Counted from the first letter of the stretch, positions 48,201-60,993 are shown. The stretch is DNA of 64,000 nt from Lantana camara (GCA_037501455.1 CM074857.1:108781501-108845500); one strand, 5' to 3'. Notes: a model not told the origin generated them from the letters alone. Program-made: numbers and translations.

Positions 48201-48318
48201 TTTCTCAACTTGAGATGCACCGGTCATGTCTGATAAGGAAATGGATGACTTGAAGATGATGGAAGAGCTCATCACCGAATCCCAACAAGACTTAGCTAGT
48301 TTTGATCCATTTGCTTGA
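45295..48318 (+). CDS. Antisense gene of Tat-like element 2: plant mobile domain plus coiled coil
   Basis: Runs opposite to gag-pol, from ATG 45295 (MDVEDHLEPYPHILIRW). The first exon (45295-47178 open) has the PMD pattern at about codons 140-400: FGKFSISLWDIRGLCGLPI followed by RGDF, then SVFRVSSMMARGTCFSLAIP, then PIYFFYSWIGHYLDAYFPP. These are the segments seen in MAIN-like proteins. Near 47160 a one-base shift in a C run leads to GREVISALSLSSDRVSDQL. Likely introns are 47339-47431 and 47544-47615 (GT-AG). The last exon (47616-48318) starts VARPDIEQNMAKRPKL and is a long coiled coil rich in E/K/Q; a shift near 48225 gives the natural end SFDPFA. PMD proteins in plants act in gene silencing and meristem maintenance (MAIN, MAIL1). 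What the retroelement copy does is unknown. Confidence 0.78.
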
Positions 48319-48920
48319 TCACGTTATCATTTTGACATTTGTTAGTTTCTTTATCCCGTTTGTTTTCTTGAATGTTTGAGAACCAATTTCTGGTGAAATA
48401 AAGTTGTGAACTCTTTTTTTTTTTTTTTGTCCTCAATTGTTTGTTTCTGCACTTTGTTTCCATCTTTCTTTATGTTTGGTGCACAATACGAATTTATGTC
48501 GAATGTTCCAAACGCCAAGATGCCACGCATCTGTCTAAAATTCAAACATAACAAGCTAACATAAAGGTGGCAAGACCCATCCCCCTTTTTTTTTTGTTTT
48601 TGAAGCACTTGTTCACCAATTTCACCTTGATTTTGGTCCCAAATGGCTCCAATGCATGCCCCCAGTGTTGGAATTCCATGAACATGTTGGAAATCGTAAC
48701 CGATTTAAGAGGTTCTAAGGACAAACTCAAATTTATTTAAAGATTTGGCTGAACTTGAAAATTTAAATTTCAAGCTGCCTACTTACCCCTGCGAAGAGAA
48801 TCAAGTCATAACGTAGTTCGGGAAACATAACATTGTTTTGGGGGGTGCCGTACACAGTTTATACTCTTGCGGGCCAGGAGTGAGGTGCAATTTAGGCTCG
48901 TGCGTCATGGAGCAAACTTC
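48319..48920. other. Spacer between antisense PMD gene and integrase end
   Basis: 600 bp where the antisense gene and pol converge. It includes T-runs (48413-48429 and 48588-48601) and no recognisable coding sequence. Confidence 0.55.
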
Positions 48921-51900
48921 TCACGGGTAGTATCTCTTCAGGAACTTGCCATTTATTGGGCCGATACGCAAACCATCTTGGTCAACCAATTTGTAGGCTC
49001 CGTTTGTGTATACTTCCTTCACGACATAGGGGTCATCCCACTTTGACAAGAATTTGTTTCCCATCCGTTGGGTGATGGTGATAGGTCTTCGTACAGCCAA
49101 CACTAGGTCTCCAACTTGAAATGCTCGAGGGCGCACTTTTTTGTTGAAAGCTCTTGTCTTGCGGGCTTGGTAGCACTCAAGCTGTTGCTGGGCTTCAAGT
49201 CTCCTTTCATCTAAAGCTTCCAATTCCTCAAGTCTGAGGCGGGCATTATCCTCAGTGGTAAGTCCTTCCTGGATAGCGATGCGCAAAGAAGGTATTTGAC
49301 TTTCTAGTGGGAGCACGACTTCGACTCCATACACCAGCGAATAAGGGGTTGCTTGAGTAGCTGTCCGGTGTGTTGTCCTGTATGCCCAGAGTGCCTCCCC
49401 AACTTTTTCGTGTCAATCCCTTTTTGATTTTGAGACTATCTTTTTCAAAAGGTTGCACAGGGTCTTGTTAAACGCCTCTGCCAAACTGTTCGCCGCGGCG
49501 TTGTACATTGAAGAGTTGTGTTGTTTGAAGCCAAATTATGCACACAGCTTATCCATCAGCTTATTATAGAACGGTTTTCCATTATCAGTCACGGTGCATC
49601 GCGGTACACCATACCTGAAGATAAGGTTGGTACGAATGAATTCGACTACCGTCTCTTTTTTCACTTCCTTTAGGGGAGTTGCTTCTGCCCATTTGGAGAA
49701 GTAGTCCGTGGCTGCCAGAATGTACATGTGACCAGCACGTATCAAATGGCCAAGAGGCGACGGTGGGATGAAGGGGTTCCGGAGGTTGGTGTATGAAATT
49801 GGCATGAATTTGGCAAGCTTCGCACCGTCTCGCATACTCAAGGCAATCTTTCACCATTGTTAGCCAGTAATAGCCCATTCGTTTGATTCGGAAATGCAGC
49901 TTTGGACCAAATTGGTGGGCTCCGCATATTCCGGAATGCGCTTCTTTCATGGCCTCGATAGTTTCCTCACCGTTCAAGCATCTTTGGTAGTTTCCTTCCA
50001 GGGACTGCCGGTATAACGTATCCTTACATAGGACATAGCTTGTTGCTCTTCTTCGCACCTCCGCCCTGTGACGAGCATTTTCAGGCAACTTCCCTTGCTT
50101 AAGGTATTCGACCAATGGCGTCCTCCAATCTTCGTCATCGGCAGCCAAGGCAGATATGACATTTGAGTCCTCATGGCTTGGTTCAGTGGCGGACGGTACT
50201 ATCCATCGGTTGCACACAGGGATACTCGTCGTTTCTCCTTCTGTCAAAGCCAAAGTGGTTGCTAAGTTGGCCAGCGCGTCTGCTATCCTGTTATCATTCC
50301 TGGGAATGTGATTTAGAGTAACACTCTCGAAATGCTTAAGCAGGTCTGCAGCATGTTGGGAAAGTGGCACAAGGTCTTCCTTCTTAACCTCATAAGTGTT
50401 TGAAAGTTGATTAATGACGAGTTTAGAGTCGCCATAAATCTCGACTTCTGTTATGCCCATTTCCAAAGCCATTTGGAGACCAATTATCAAGGCTTGATAT
50501 TCGGCAACATTATTGGAGCATAGTTCCCCAAGTATGATTGAGTATGTCAGAACTTGCTTCTCTGGAGAAACGAAGACGACTCCTGCCCCCGCTCCATCGG
50601 TTCGTGCTGATCCATCGAAAAACATTGTCCACGGTGGGAACACTTCCGTGAATAGAACATCTTCGTCCGGCAAGTCTTCGGACAACTCCCATTCCGCTGG
50701 AACAGGATGATCAGCTAAGAAATTCGCAAGTGCCTGGCCTTTGACAGCTTTTTGGGGCATGTATGTTATTTCATATTGGTTGAAGATGATGGACCACTTT
50801 GCCAATCTTCCGGAAAGCACAGGTCTCGACATCACAAACTTAACGGGATCAGCGCGAGAGATGAGCCGAATAGAGTAGGCTTCGAAGTAGTGCTTCAATT
50901 TTTTGATGGCGTAGAACAGAGCCAAGCATATTTTTTCCACAGGAGAATACTTTAGCTCGCTCCTCGTTAAGGACCTGCTTAGATAATAAAGGGCCATCTC
51001 TTTACCTTCGATGTTTTCTTGGGCCATTAGGGCACCGATTGAACGTTCATGCGCTGCAATATACAGTATGAGTGGTTTTCCAAGTATCAGGGCTCCTAGT
51101 ACTGGTGGGTTCAAAAGGTATTTCTTTATGCTCTCGAATCCATTTTGGCAACCTTCATCCCATTCAAAAGGAGCGTTCTTCTTCATGAGATGGCTAAACG
51201 GTTAGCATCTCCCGGCAAGGTTAGATATGAATCTCCTTATGAACGCGAGATTTCCTTGCAGGCTCCTTAGCTCCTTCAAGTTCCTCGGTGGAGGCATCTT
51301 CTGGATAGCGTCTATCTTGCCGGGATCCACCTCAATGCCCCTATGACGGACAACAAAGCCAAGAAACTTTCCAGATGTCACTCTAAACTCGCATTTGAGA
51401 GGATTCATTTTCAAGCTGTATTTTCTTCGCCTTTCGAACACGATCCGAAGATCTTCCAAGTGGTCAGCCCTTTTTCTTGTCTTGACAACCAGATCGTCAA
51501 CATAGCACTCAACCCTTTGGTGTAACATATCGTCGAAGATATTTTGCATCGCTCGTTAATACGTAGCACCTGCATTTTTCAAACCAAAGGGCATTACCTT
51601 ATAGCAATATATTCCTTTCGGAGTGCGAAAAGCCGTACACTCCTCGTCTTTTGGTGACATCCTTATCTGATTGTACCCGGAGGATCCATCCATGAAAGAT
51701 AGAGCTTCATGTCCTGTGGTAGCATCAACCATCAACTCGATGATGGGTAAAGGGAAATCATCTTTAGGGCATGCTTTATTCAGATCCCGAAAATCCACAT
51801 AAACACGTATTTGGCCATTCTTCTTCTTGACCGGTACGATGCTGGATATCCAGGTGGGGTACTTGACCTCTCTGATGAATCCAGCTTCTATCAACTTGTT

Positions 51901-53181
51901 TACTTCTGCCTCGACACGAGCAGCAAGTTCTGGGCGGAGCATTCTTTGAGATTGCTTGACAGGACGTGCCCCGTGTTTTATGCCAAGGTGATGTACAACG
52001 ACTTTGGGGTCTAGGCTAGGTATTTCTTTATATGTTCATGCGAAGACGTCTTTGTACTCGTTTAGAATCTTGAGATACTTTTCATCTTCTTCGTGACTCA
52101 AGAGTGCACTCACATATACGGGGCGTGGCTCCTCGTCAGTTCCGAGATTTAACTCCTTAAGCTCATCCAAGGTTTCTTGTACACCATCTTCAAGCTGCTT
52201 TGGGGCTTCCTAAACCTCATCATCAGAAGCCTCAGAGTCAGAATTTTCTTCGACGGTCACATGATTGCACGTGTAGTAATTTTCCTCGAGAGCATAGGTG
52301 TCATCGGTTCCGATCGTCACCTCTACTCTGTTTTCAGCTACGCCAGTCGAGTGTCCAAACGTTTGTTGTCTAATCGTAACCGGCTTATCTGAAGTGATGA
52401 GTAGGATCGAGGACTTATTTTCATGGGATGCAGGGATGTGAATAGTCTGAACTTTGCTTTCTGACTTCATCGTTTCCACCTCTGTGACAATGTCCCGTTT
52501 CTTCTGCTGTTTTACTCCATGATTTCCTAGTCTATCAAAGACAGAACCTCGTGTTTGACGCTTGATGCCAAGCCTATCATGAACGGATTTAGCTCGACGA
52601 GTGTTTCCAAGCCTTTCAAATACTGATTTACGGGTTTTGGATGTCCCCAATCAGTCAAATACGGAAAGATGACGATCAGTGACCTTTGTATTTACATCAC
52701 TTTTATCCTCTTCTGCAGTGATGTGTTGCACGCTAGCCTGTGTATTTTTTCTTAATCGAATCCTGATAGGTTCGGTTGGGGCAAACCCTAAGCCAGTTTT
52801 TGGCTGATCGACACGAAATCCTTACCTTTTTAACCTGTGTTGTTCCTTGGTAAGCCCGTGAATTCTCGCGCCAGTGAGCTTGGGTTGTAGTTTTCCTAGC
52901 TGAGATGGGTTTTCAAAGTCATATCCAGACTTTTCTAGGAGGTCATACGCTTTTGGGTCGAAACCTCTTTGACGTTGACTCTTGGACGATGACTTCACTT
53001 GTTCCACATTCTTTAATTTGGCAACAGGCAAAATTAGCTCTCTTTTCATTACCCAAAAGTCGTCTACTCGGAAATTCTTTGATCTGGTTGACCCAAGACT
53101 AACTGCATGTTCATTCCGATGTGATTGGAACTTCGGCAGACTAGGTGTCTTTATAACAACAACCTTTTTATGCGTAGTCAC
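48921..53181 (-). pseudogene. Tat-like element 2 pol: RT, RNase H, second RNase H, integrase (broken)
   Basis: Right to left: linker (53181-52822, FDPKAYDLLEKSGYDF) and a region with repeated SVFDRLGN/SVFERLGN motifs (52650-52500). RT (51942-51202): RVYVDFRDLNKACPKDDFP, FMDGSSGYNQI, VMPFGLKNAGATY, YVDDLVVKT. RNase H (from 51186): FEWDEGCQNGFESIK, LYYLSRSLTRSELKYSPVEK. Second RNase H: MFFDGSARTDGAGAGVVF, NNVAEYQALI, YGDSKLVINQL. Integrase: HSGICGAHQ, CEACQIH, then, after a frameshift near 49780, ATDYFSKWAEAT and TVTDNGKPF, and the C-terminal part RAFQVGDLVLAVRR ending 48921. In-frame stops interrupt RT-RNase H (51553 and 51190 areas) and the integrase. The integrase third acidic region is not clearly readable. 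Confidence 0.88.
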
Positions 53182-53361
53182 CTAGGCAGGGTTCTCCTTG
53201 GCATCTTCACTCTCATGTTCTGGATTTTCAGGTTTGGCAGTCGGATGGTCTGGAGAACGTGGTGACTCTTTGGTGGGGCATGGATCCAAGTAAAGTTTTG
53301 CATCAGCAAAGTAGGATTCCACTTCACTGAAAGGCTTCACATCTGCGTCCACCTTCACAAT

Positions 53362-55751
53362 TTAGCAATTTCTCACATACTTGAAGCATTGATGGAGGGT
53401 AGAGGGAACCACTTCGTTCTCATGAAGCCATGGCCTACCCAACAATAGATGGTAAGATGTCCTAGCGTCAATTACGTGGAAGAGCGTATCGGCCTTCAAT
53501 TCTCCAATGGTTAGTTCTAAACGAATCATTCCGATGGCCCGTTGGCTGCCTTGATTGAAACCTTGGATTGTCAGGCGGCTATGAGACAAATCTTCAGTTG
53601 TGATTTTTAGGTTTTTCATGGTGTATTTGGGCATGATGTTTACTGCCGATCCACCACCGAGCAGGATACGGTTCACTTTTTGTCCTTGCAAAAATCCTGA
53701 AACAAAGAGTGGCCTATTGTGCGGTTTCGATCCTAACAACAAATCTTCATCGTCAAAGGCGATGGCAGTATAGCAGAAGGCAGATTGTTCCTCTCTTGTC
53801 CTCAATACCATGCAACCCTTTGGATTGACTTTTCCTTCGAAGAACTTGGTTGGGAAGAAGTCCCCCAAGAGCGCGGGTTCATACGGACGACCTTTCGATG
53901 ATTTTTTGGAGTTTAGTTGAACTTCCTGCTTTTCATTTGAATTTGGCAGTGCGATCTTCCGAGGGAATGACTTTCTTATCCGGGATGGATGCATTTGCTC
54001 AACACGGCATCTTTGTCTCTGCCGATGAGTTACAAGAGTCCATTCTTCGTCTTCTCCTTCACTCTCAAATGAAAGATCCGACTGCTCCACGATGTCTCCC
54101 TCAGGTATTTTCTTTGGAACCTTCGTCGTGGTGATGGGAATTTTCACAAGGATAGGCTCTAAACTTCCGAATTGGAGTGTCATAGATGCCCCCGGTGTTA
54201 GTGAAGGAAGCGCACTCTCGCTATCTTGAGAAACACATATAACATTTGCATCTGCAGTAACATCAGTATCAAGAATTATCTTACCGTCCCTTACCAAATT
54301 CATGATTTTCTCCTTAACCACGAAGCACTTTTCAAGGGGGTGGCTGATCACCCGATTATATCGACAATATTTGGGGTCGTTCACCCTCCCGCTTTCTTCC
54401 GGAAGTTTCGGCTCAGGCAGTTCAATTAATTCCCTTTCTAACAGCTCGTCGAGGATTTGCCCGACATCGGAGTCGGGAAAAGGATACACTTTCTCTTGAA
54501 GCTCCTTCAACGTAGGCCGACGTTTTTCCATTGACGGCTTTTGTTCTTTGACCCTTTCATTATTTCTATCACCGGTGGAGAACTTGACCGAAGTTGTTTT
54601 GATGGCCATGGATTCCTTCACCGGTGCCTTGTGGGATTTCTCCACTCTTCGCGGATAGACTTTCTTTTCTTTCCTCGAATCTTCCGATGGGAATGTCGTC
54701 TTGTGGTTCAAGATGCTTAATTCCATGTCATGAGCGCGAGTGGCTAACTCCTCAAAATTTCGGGGTTTGATTCCTTGCAGTATGTAGAGTAGACCCCAAT
54801 GCATGCCTTGGATGCACATCTCGATTGCCGAGGTCTCAGAAAGCTTGTACTTACAATTCAGGCTTAAGGCACGCCAACGGTTGATGTAATCCACCACGGG
54901 CTCGTCTTTCCGTTATTTGGCGTTCGAAGCTCAATCATGCTTACGGTGCGACGGGGTACTGTAAAAGCGATTCAAGAATTCCCCTTCCATTTCATCCCAA
55001 CTATTGATGGACTCCTGTTCAAGATCAACGTACCAATCGAAAGCATTGCCTTTGAGTGACCTGACGAACTGGTTGACGAGAAGGTCACCGCCTGTCCCCG
55101 CATTGTTACAAGTCTCAATGAAGTGAGCAATATGTTGCTTAGGGTTGCCCTTTCCATCGAATTATCGAAGCTTAGGGGGCTGGTATCCATTTGCCATCCT
55201 CAAGGCATCAATCCTCCTGGAATATGGTTTTGAATACGCAACTCGATGTTGAGATGATCCATTATATTGCGCCTTGATAGTGTTAGCTATCATGGCTTGC
55301 AACTCCTCAACTGACAAGGTTGCAACTGAGCTTGTTGAACGTGTGGTCCTTGGGACGAAATTCGGGTTGGGAAGTGTCTTACCGGCCGACTTCTCCTTCT
55401 GAGCATTTTTTGGAGATTGAGGGCCGTTGTGGCTAACCCCTTCACCATTTTGTTGTTCCACCTTGTTCATGAGTTGTGCAATCTAGAGATCTTTGTCCTC
55501 CACCATCTTTTGCAAATCAGCTATAGCTTGAGCCATTTGGGCGAGTTGGTCATCCACGTTCGTGGCGCCGGTGGCCATCGCCGGTAAATTGGCAAAGGCG
55601 GTGGAGTGAGTTCCTCTCGGGGTGGCCGGATTGGAGTTTTCCGATTCGGAGGAGGCTGAACCGTCATGCTTGCCCCCGGTAGAGGAGTGGTCAATGTCCG
55701 CAATGAAGTTGGCAAAATCCTTCTTGTTAAAAGTTCCCTTTTTGGTGCCAT
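53362..55751 (-). pseudogene. Tat-like element 2 gag-protease (broken)
   Basis: The gag start is probably ATG 55751, but the conserved frame begins one base off (GTKKGTFNKKDFANFIADID). Stops interrupt it after MVEDKDL (55480s; TAG) and after YQPPKLR (55160s; TAA). The main frame 54897-53362 has the family-typical [20 protein letters not shown], a knuckle-like [15 protein letters not shown] and the protease region. There [14 protein letters not shown] stands where relatives have a D before GGS: the catalytic Asp codon is now Gly (GGT). [10 protein letters not shown] follows. So both gag and protease are non-functional. Confidence 0.87.
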
Positions 55752-55814
55752 GGAAATGCTCCGGATGATGATTTGAGATTCCTTAGAATGAAGAGATGAG
55801 AGGCAGAGATGGTC

Positions 55815-55834
55815 CCACTGGGCGTGCCAAACTT
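55815..55834 (-). other. Primer binding site of Tat-like element 2
   Basis: The minus strand, immediately after the 5' LTR, reads AAGTTTGGCACGCCCAGTGG. TTGGCACGCCCAGTGGGAC-type sites are common in plant Ty3/gypsy elements of this group. The priming tRNA was not verified. Confidence 0.7.
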
Positions 55835-56466
55835 TGTTTACACAAATTTTCGTTGAATCTGCAATAAATGATTACAAGAGACGAAAATAGGGAAAACAAG
55901 AATAATTTTGATTTAAATTAAAAAAAGTGTTCCAATCTCTGAAATTCCTCTGATTCTTCGAAGTAGATTTATCTGAGGGCTTGATGCTTATTCCCGGATT
56001 GAGTGTAGAGTTTGGTTGAATCGACGACGGAATGGCAAGGCTCAAACTTGAGAGCTTGAATGCTTGAATTCCTTCGATTCCTTAGTGCTTGATAACTTGA
56101 GAATTTTGTCCCTTGAATCCTCTTGTTGCTTGTTTGTCCTTTCTGCTTATGTTTTTTGCTTGAGGCTTATTTTGGGACTTTAGAACCTTATTTATAGGCC
56201 TTTATTTGTCCCATTGGGCTTCGTGGCCTTGGGCCGACATTTGAGGACCACTTTATAATTATTGGGCCTTTATTTTACTTAATGGATAATTTAATTAATC
56301 CATTTTAATTAATTCAAAACTGTAAGAATATAGTTTCACAATTCTTATTTTGAATTAAATATGCAAGCCCAAATTTATTATGGGCTTATAATTAAAATTG
56401 ATAATTAACAACCAATTTTATTGGACCATTAATTAATAATTTTATTTCGATTTTTCAGCGCCAACA
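55835..56466 (-). repeat. 5' LTR of Tat-like element 2 (632 bp)
   Basis: Same ends and length as 42842-43473. The minus-strand TATA is TATAAATAAGG (plus tatttata at 56189-56196). Confidence 0.92.
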
Positions 56467-56471
56467 GTACG

Positions 56472-59400
56472 GTCATGTTGTACTGGATTCTCAGATATGC
56501 TTATGACTACCCGATTATCACACATCAAGTTACACGCTTCTTCACTCAAGAGACCAATTTCCCCAAGCAACTTCCTCAACCAAAGCACTTCTGCTACACC
56601 TCGAGCAAAACCCCGAAATTCTGCTTCAGCACTAGAGAGTGCCACTATCTTCTGCTTCTCACTCCTCTAGGTCACTAAATTTCCACCAACCAGAGTGAAA
56701 TAGCCTGATGTTGATCTTCGGTCTCCTGGACTCCCCGCCCAGTCTGCATCTGTATAAGCTTCAATTCTTAAGTTGCCATGCCTCTGAAACAGAACGCCTC
56801 TTCCTGGACATCCTTTCAGGTATCGACACACTCTCACTGCAGCATCCATATGTTCCTTCTGTGGTTGGTGCATAAATTGGATCAACGCCCCAACAACATA
56901 GGCTATATCCGGTTGCGTGTGAGATAGATAAATAAGCTTCCCTACCAAGTGTTGATACTGCAACCTGTCTATCTCACCCGACCCCTCAACACTTCTCAAT
57001 CCATGGTTCACAACCATGGGAGTATCCACTGGTCGACACTCCAACAAACCGGTTTCTGCTAGCAGGTCTAAAACGAATTTCCGCTGTGAGATGTATATGC
57101 CCTTCTTCGATCTTAGTACCTCTATCCCAAAGAAGTACTTCAGCTGTCCCAAATCTTTCATCTCGAACTCCCTGAACAAATTCTCCCGCAACTGGGCAAT
57201 CTCTGTTGTGTCGTCTCCTGTAATGATCATATCGTCAACATAGATGACCAGGCACGTCACTAGTTCCCCCCTCCTTTTAATAAAGAGAGTATGATCTGAG
57301 TTACTCTGACAATAACCATACTTCTTCATTGCTGCCGAGAACCTCCCAAACTAAGCTCGGGGAGACTGCTTCAACCCATACAAGGCCTTCTTAAGTCTGC
57401 ATGCTTCCCCGTCACTGAATCCCTGAGTAAATCCTGGAGGTGCTTCCATGTATACTTCCTCTCGAAGGTCTCCATGCATAAATACGTTCTTAACATCAAA
57501 TTGGTGCAGGGCCCAATCCCTATTTGCAGCTATCAAGAACAGTACCCTAATAGTGTCGATCTTTGCCACTGGGGAAAAAGTCTCTGAATAGTCAATACCG
57601 TAAGTCTGAGTATACCCCTTGGCCACCAACCTCGCCTTATACCTCTCGATACTCCCATCACCATGATACTTCACTGTATATACCCACCGGCATCCTATCA
57701 CCTTCTTTCCTGGCGGGAGCATGCATTTCTCCCAAGTTTCATTTCTTTCTAGTGCCTCCATTTCAGCTTCCATGGCCCGGACCCATTTATCTTCTGCGAG
57801 GGCCTCTTCCACTTTGTTCGGAATCTTGAGTGAGTAGATAGCGGTGGTATAGGCTCGTGCTGGTGCTGATAGACTCCCAACCGCGATATTAGCAGGAGGA
57901 TATCTCGGGGTTCTGCCTGTGTGCTCTGGTTCATATCGCTTAGGAGGAATTCCCCTATTTGTTCTTGGTGGTAACACGTATCTCTCCACTTCTTTTCCTA
58001 TCTCCCCCTGCACATTATTCTTTTCATGTTCCTCACTGATCCCTGCACTATTAGGACTATCTGGAACAGGAGAAGTAATACTGGAACTAGAACTGTCAAA
58101 CACATGACTACTAACCTCAGGATTATTCACGGGAGTGACTGGCGTTGTGGGGAATTGTACCAGGGGAGAGGCGAGCTCGGTGGTTCCGCCTGCTTGCCCT
58201 GTTGGGACTATGTCTGGCCAAGAGCTAGGTGGGGAGTGAGGTGGTATCCCACTCAATGGATCCGGTAGCTGACTTTCCCCCTGACCACTGAGTGGGGAGG
58301 TAAAGAAATACTCTGTCTCGACAAAGTCACAATCCATAGTGACAAACATACGCCTGGTAGGAGGATGATAACACATATACCCCTTCTGATGAACCCCATA
58401 CACAACAAAGACACACTTGATGGAACAGGGATCAAGCTTGGTTCTGTTATGTTTAGGGAGGTGAACAAAGACAGAGCACCCGAAGACCTTAGGTGGAAGT
58501 ACTAAGATAGATGGGATATTTACTTGTTTTGCAAGACACTGTAATGGTGTTTCGAGGTCAAGAGCCCTAGACGGAAGACGGTTGACCAAGTAAACAGAGG
58601 TGGCGACGGCTTCAGCCCACAAAGACTTGGGACAACGAGACTCGATGAGCAGGGATCTACACATCTCAAGAAGGTGACGGTTTTTTCTTTCTGCTACCCC
58701 GTTTTGCTGAGGGGTATGGGGACATGAAGTTTGGTGAACAAGCCCATTTTTTTCAAAAAACTGTTTCATTGTGGTGTTTACATACTCCCCCCCATTATCA
58801 GATCGTAGTACTTGTATCTGGGAGTTATATTGGGTTTTGACCAACTGGAAATATTCCATGAATTTATAAGGAACTTCAGACTTATTTCTGAGAAAATATA
58901 TCCAAGTCATGCGTGAACAATCATCAATAAACAAGACGAAGTATTTAAAATCATGACTTAGACCAGTATTCGGGGAAGGACCCCATATATCAGAATGAAT
59001 AAGAGAAAAAACTGTCTTAGCACGAGAACTGGATACTGAAAAGGACTGTCTATGACTCTATAAGAATACACGTCTCACAAGAGAATTTATTGTTTTCAGA
59101 AAAAAAACTGGGGAAAAAGCAACTGGAGATACCCTGAAGATAGGTGACCCAAACGGCGATGCCACAACCACTGTTGGCGGTCCACTGTCCCGTGAGCAAT
59201 CGCTGCAGTTCCTTGTTGAGCCACCTCATCGACGTAGTATAACCCCCCACTTTTAGTACCACGCCCAATCACTTTCCCCGACCGAATATCCTGTAACAGA
59301 CAGAAACCGGGAAACATAAGCATGATACAATTCAATTCCTTGGTAACATGACTAATGGATAATAATTTACATGACAAACTGGGGATATAAAGACAATTCT

Positions 59401-60920
59401 TTAAATTTATCATCGGAGATAATGATAGGGTTCCTGATCCAAGAACAGGGGCAAGTCCCCCGTTGGCATTCTGAATGGAGGTGATCTCGGGGGTGCCAAG
59501 GTCCACAAGATCAGACTGATCATTAGTGATTGTGTTCGTGGCCCCACAATCAAATATCCACCGAGAAGTCTTGCTCCCTGACATACTTAGTGCTACACCA
59601 GGGTTACAGCTGCACATTTCTTGATTAGGAGTATCACAAATCTTATAATTAGAAAGGTGGGGGGCAGATGTGCAATAACCCAAAAGTTGTGAGGTGGAGG
59701 GGTATACACGACATTCCCCCTCCCCACATTTAGTACCTAGGGTCGAAGACTTCTGCCCTTGTCTGCCTTCCGCCGCTGCCACCCCTGCGAAACCCCTCTG
59801 TTCTCCTTCTCCATCACCTGTTTCCGTTTCTTCCTCAAGGCCTGTTGCCACCGCCGCTATTCCCTGCGCCGGTCCGGCGCGATCGCGCCGCCTACTCTGC
59901 CAACCCGCGGGGAATCCGATGATTTCAAAGCAATTTTCTTTGTTATGTCCGATTTTCCGACACTTCCCGCACGTGACCGGCGGCCTGTTCTCGTCGCCGC
60001 CCCGACGTGATGATGCGGCCTCTTTCTCCAGCGCCTCTGATCGGGGCTTGCTGGTGAACCGCTGAGTCACCGGAGCATGTCCTCTCTCTGATCTTTGTGG
60101 TCCTCGTGCGACGAATCCGGACCCGATGCCTGAGGCTCCGACCGATGATGGGTCGTCCCCTTCCAGATCTGACCCCATGATCCCTCGCCTCACTCCTTCA
60201 CGGCGAATTGCAGCATACGCCTTTTCCACGGTAGGGAGGGGGGTTTCTTTGAGTAAATTTCGCCTCTCACTGTCAAATTTATCACTGACGCCGGCGAGAA
60301 ACTGGAACAGGCGAGTTTTGGATTTTAACCGATTGAAAACGGCTATGTCAGCCTCACACGCGATGGGATTTGGTTGTCTGGCATCCATTTCTCTCCAAAT
60401 CTTCTGAATGTTGCTGTAGTATCGTTCTATGCTATCCGTCCCTTGTTTCAGATTATTGGCTCTTGTGGTGAGGTCGTATATCTGGAGACCGTCACCCCCT
60501 TGACTGTACATGGCAAGTAACCCATTCCACAACGCTTTTGCTGTTGTAGTAGGTGAAGAGTCCTTGCTCCATGTTTTCCAGGAGCCACGAGCAAACTATT
60601 AGATCATCTTGCTCCCACTTGTGGTAGTTGGGCTGTTGAGGTAAGGGAGGTGGCGGATTTCCTGTAATATGACTGAGTTTACCGCGCCCGCCAATGGCTA
60701 ATTTCATTAGGCGAGCCCACAGGGAGTAATTGAACTGGTTGAGTTTGGTACTGATTGAAACGGTTTGGGGTGTTTGGCTGTGATTATGATTATTTCCTAG
60801 TTGGATTTGCAGGTTCTGGAACTTGTTTTCGATGATACTGGCTAACTGGTGGCTAAGGAATCGACAGGCTGCTGCGATTCCTTGCCGGAACTGGCTATGC
60901 TGCTGTTGTCGTCGGCCATG
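56472..60920 (-). pseudogene. Ty1/copia gag-protease-integrase-RT-RNase H (broken)
   Basis: The gag start is probably ATG 60920 (MADDNSSIASSGKE), with frame breaks near 60840 and 60520. The main gag frame is 60532-59096 with CCHC knuckle CGKCRKIGHNKENC. Protease is WIFDCGATNTITND (D-C-G rather than D-S-G). The integrase HHCC region is WLWHRRLGHLS, then CETC after a shift in a run of A (about 59100). The integrase core (58934 down) has [21 protein letters not shown] and [12 protein letters not shown] has [22 protein letters not shown], a TAG stop just after GLKQSPRA (57348-57350), then YVDDMIITGDD. Another TAG lies after GGNLVT (about 56664). RNase H has TDADWAGSPGDRRSTSGY and VALSSAEAEFRG. 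Both TAGs stand where relatives have Trp. Confidence 0.9.
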
Positions 60921-60981
60921 GCCGAGAGAGGTACCGGTAAGTGATGAGCAAGGGTCGATTCGGATTAATGGATTATCGCCC

Positions 60982-60993
60982 GCTCTGATACCA
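60982..60993 (-). other. Primer binding site of the copia element (tRNA-iMet type)
   Basis: TGGTATCAGAGC on the minus strand, directly abutting the 5' LTR. Confidence 0.85.

Larger units (their letters stand above)
42842..56466 (-). mobile_element. Second Tat-lineage Ty3/gypsy element, with antisense PMD gene, nested in copia
   Basis: 13.6 kb, flanked by GTACG (42837-42841 and 56467-56471). LTRs are 632 bp each, about 13-14 differences by hand count (about 2%). Primer binding site TTTGGCACGCCCAGTGGGAC adjoins the 5' LTR; polypurine tract AAGTGGGGGCATC adjoins the 3' LTR. Minus strand: gag, protease, RT, RNase H, second RNase H, integrase. Plus strand: PMD-bearing gene at 45295-48318 between pol and the 3' LTR. 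The architecture matches the element at 26837, but the proteins and LTRs are unrelated at sequence level by eye, so it is a different family. It has more decay: several stops, frameshifts and a lost protease Asp. Confidence 0.93.
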
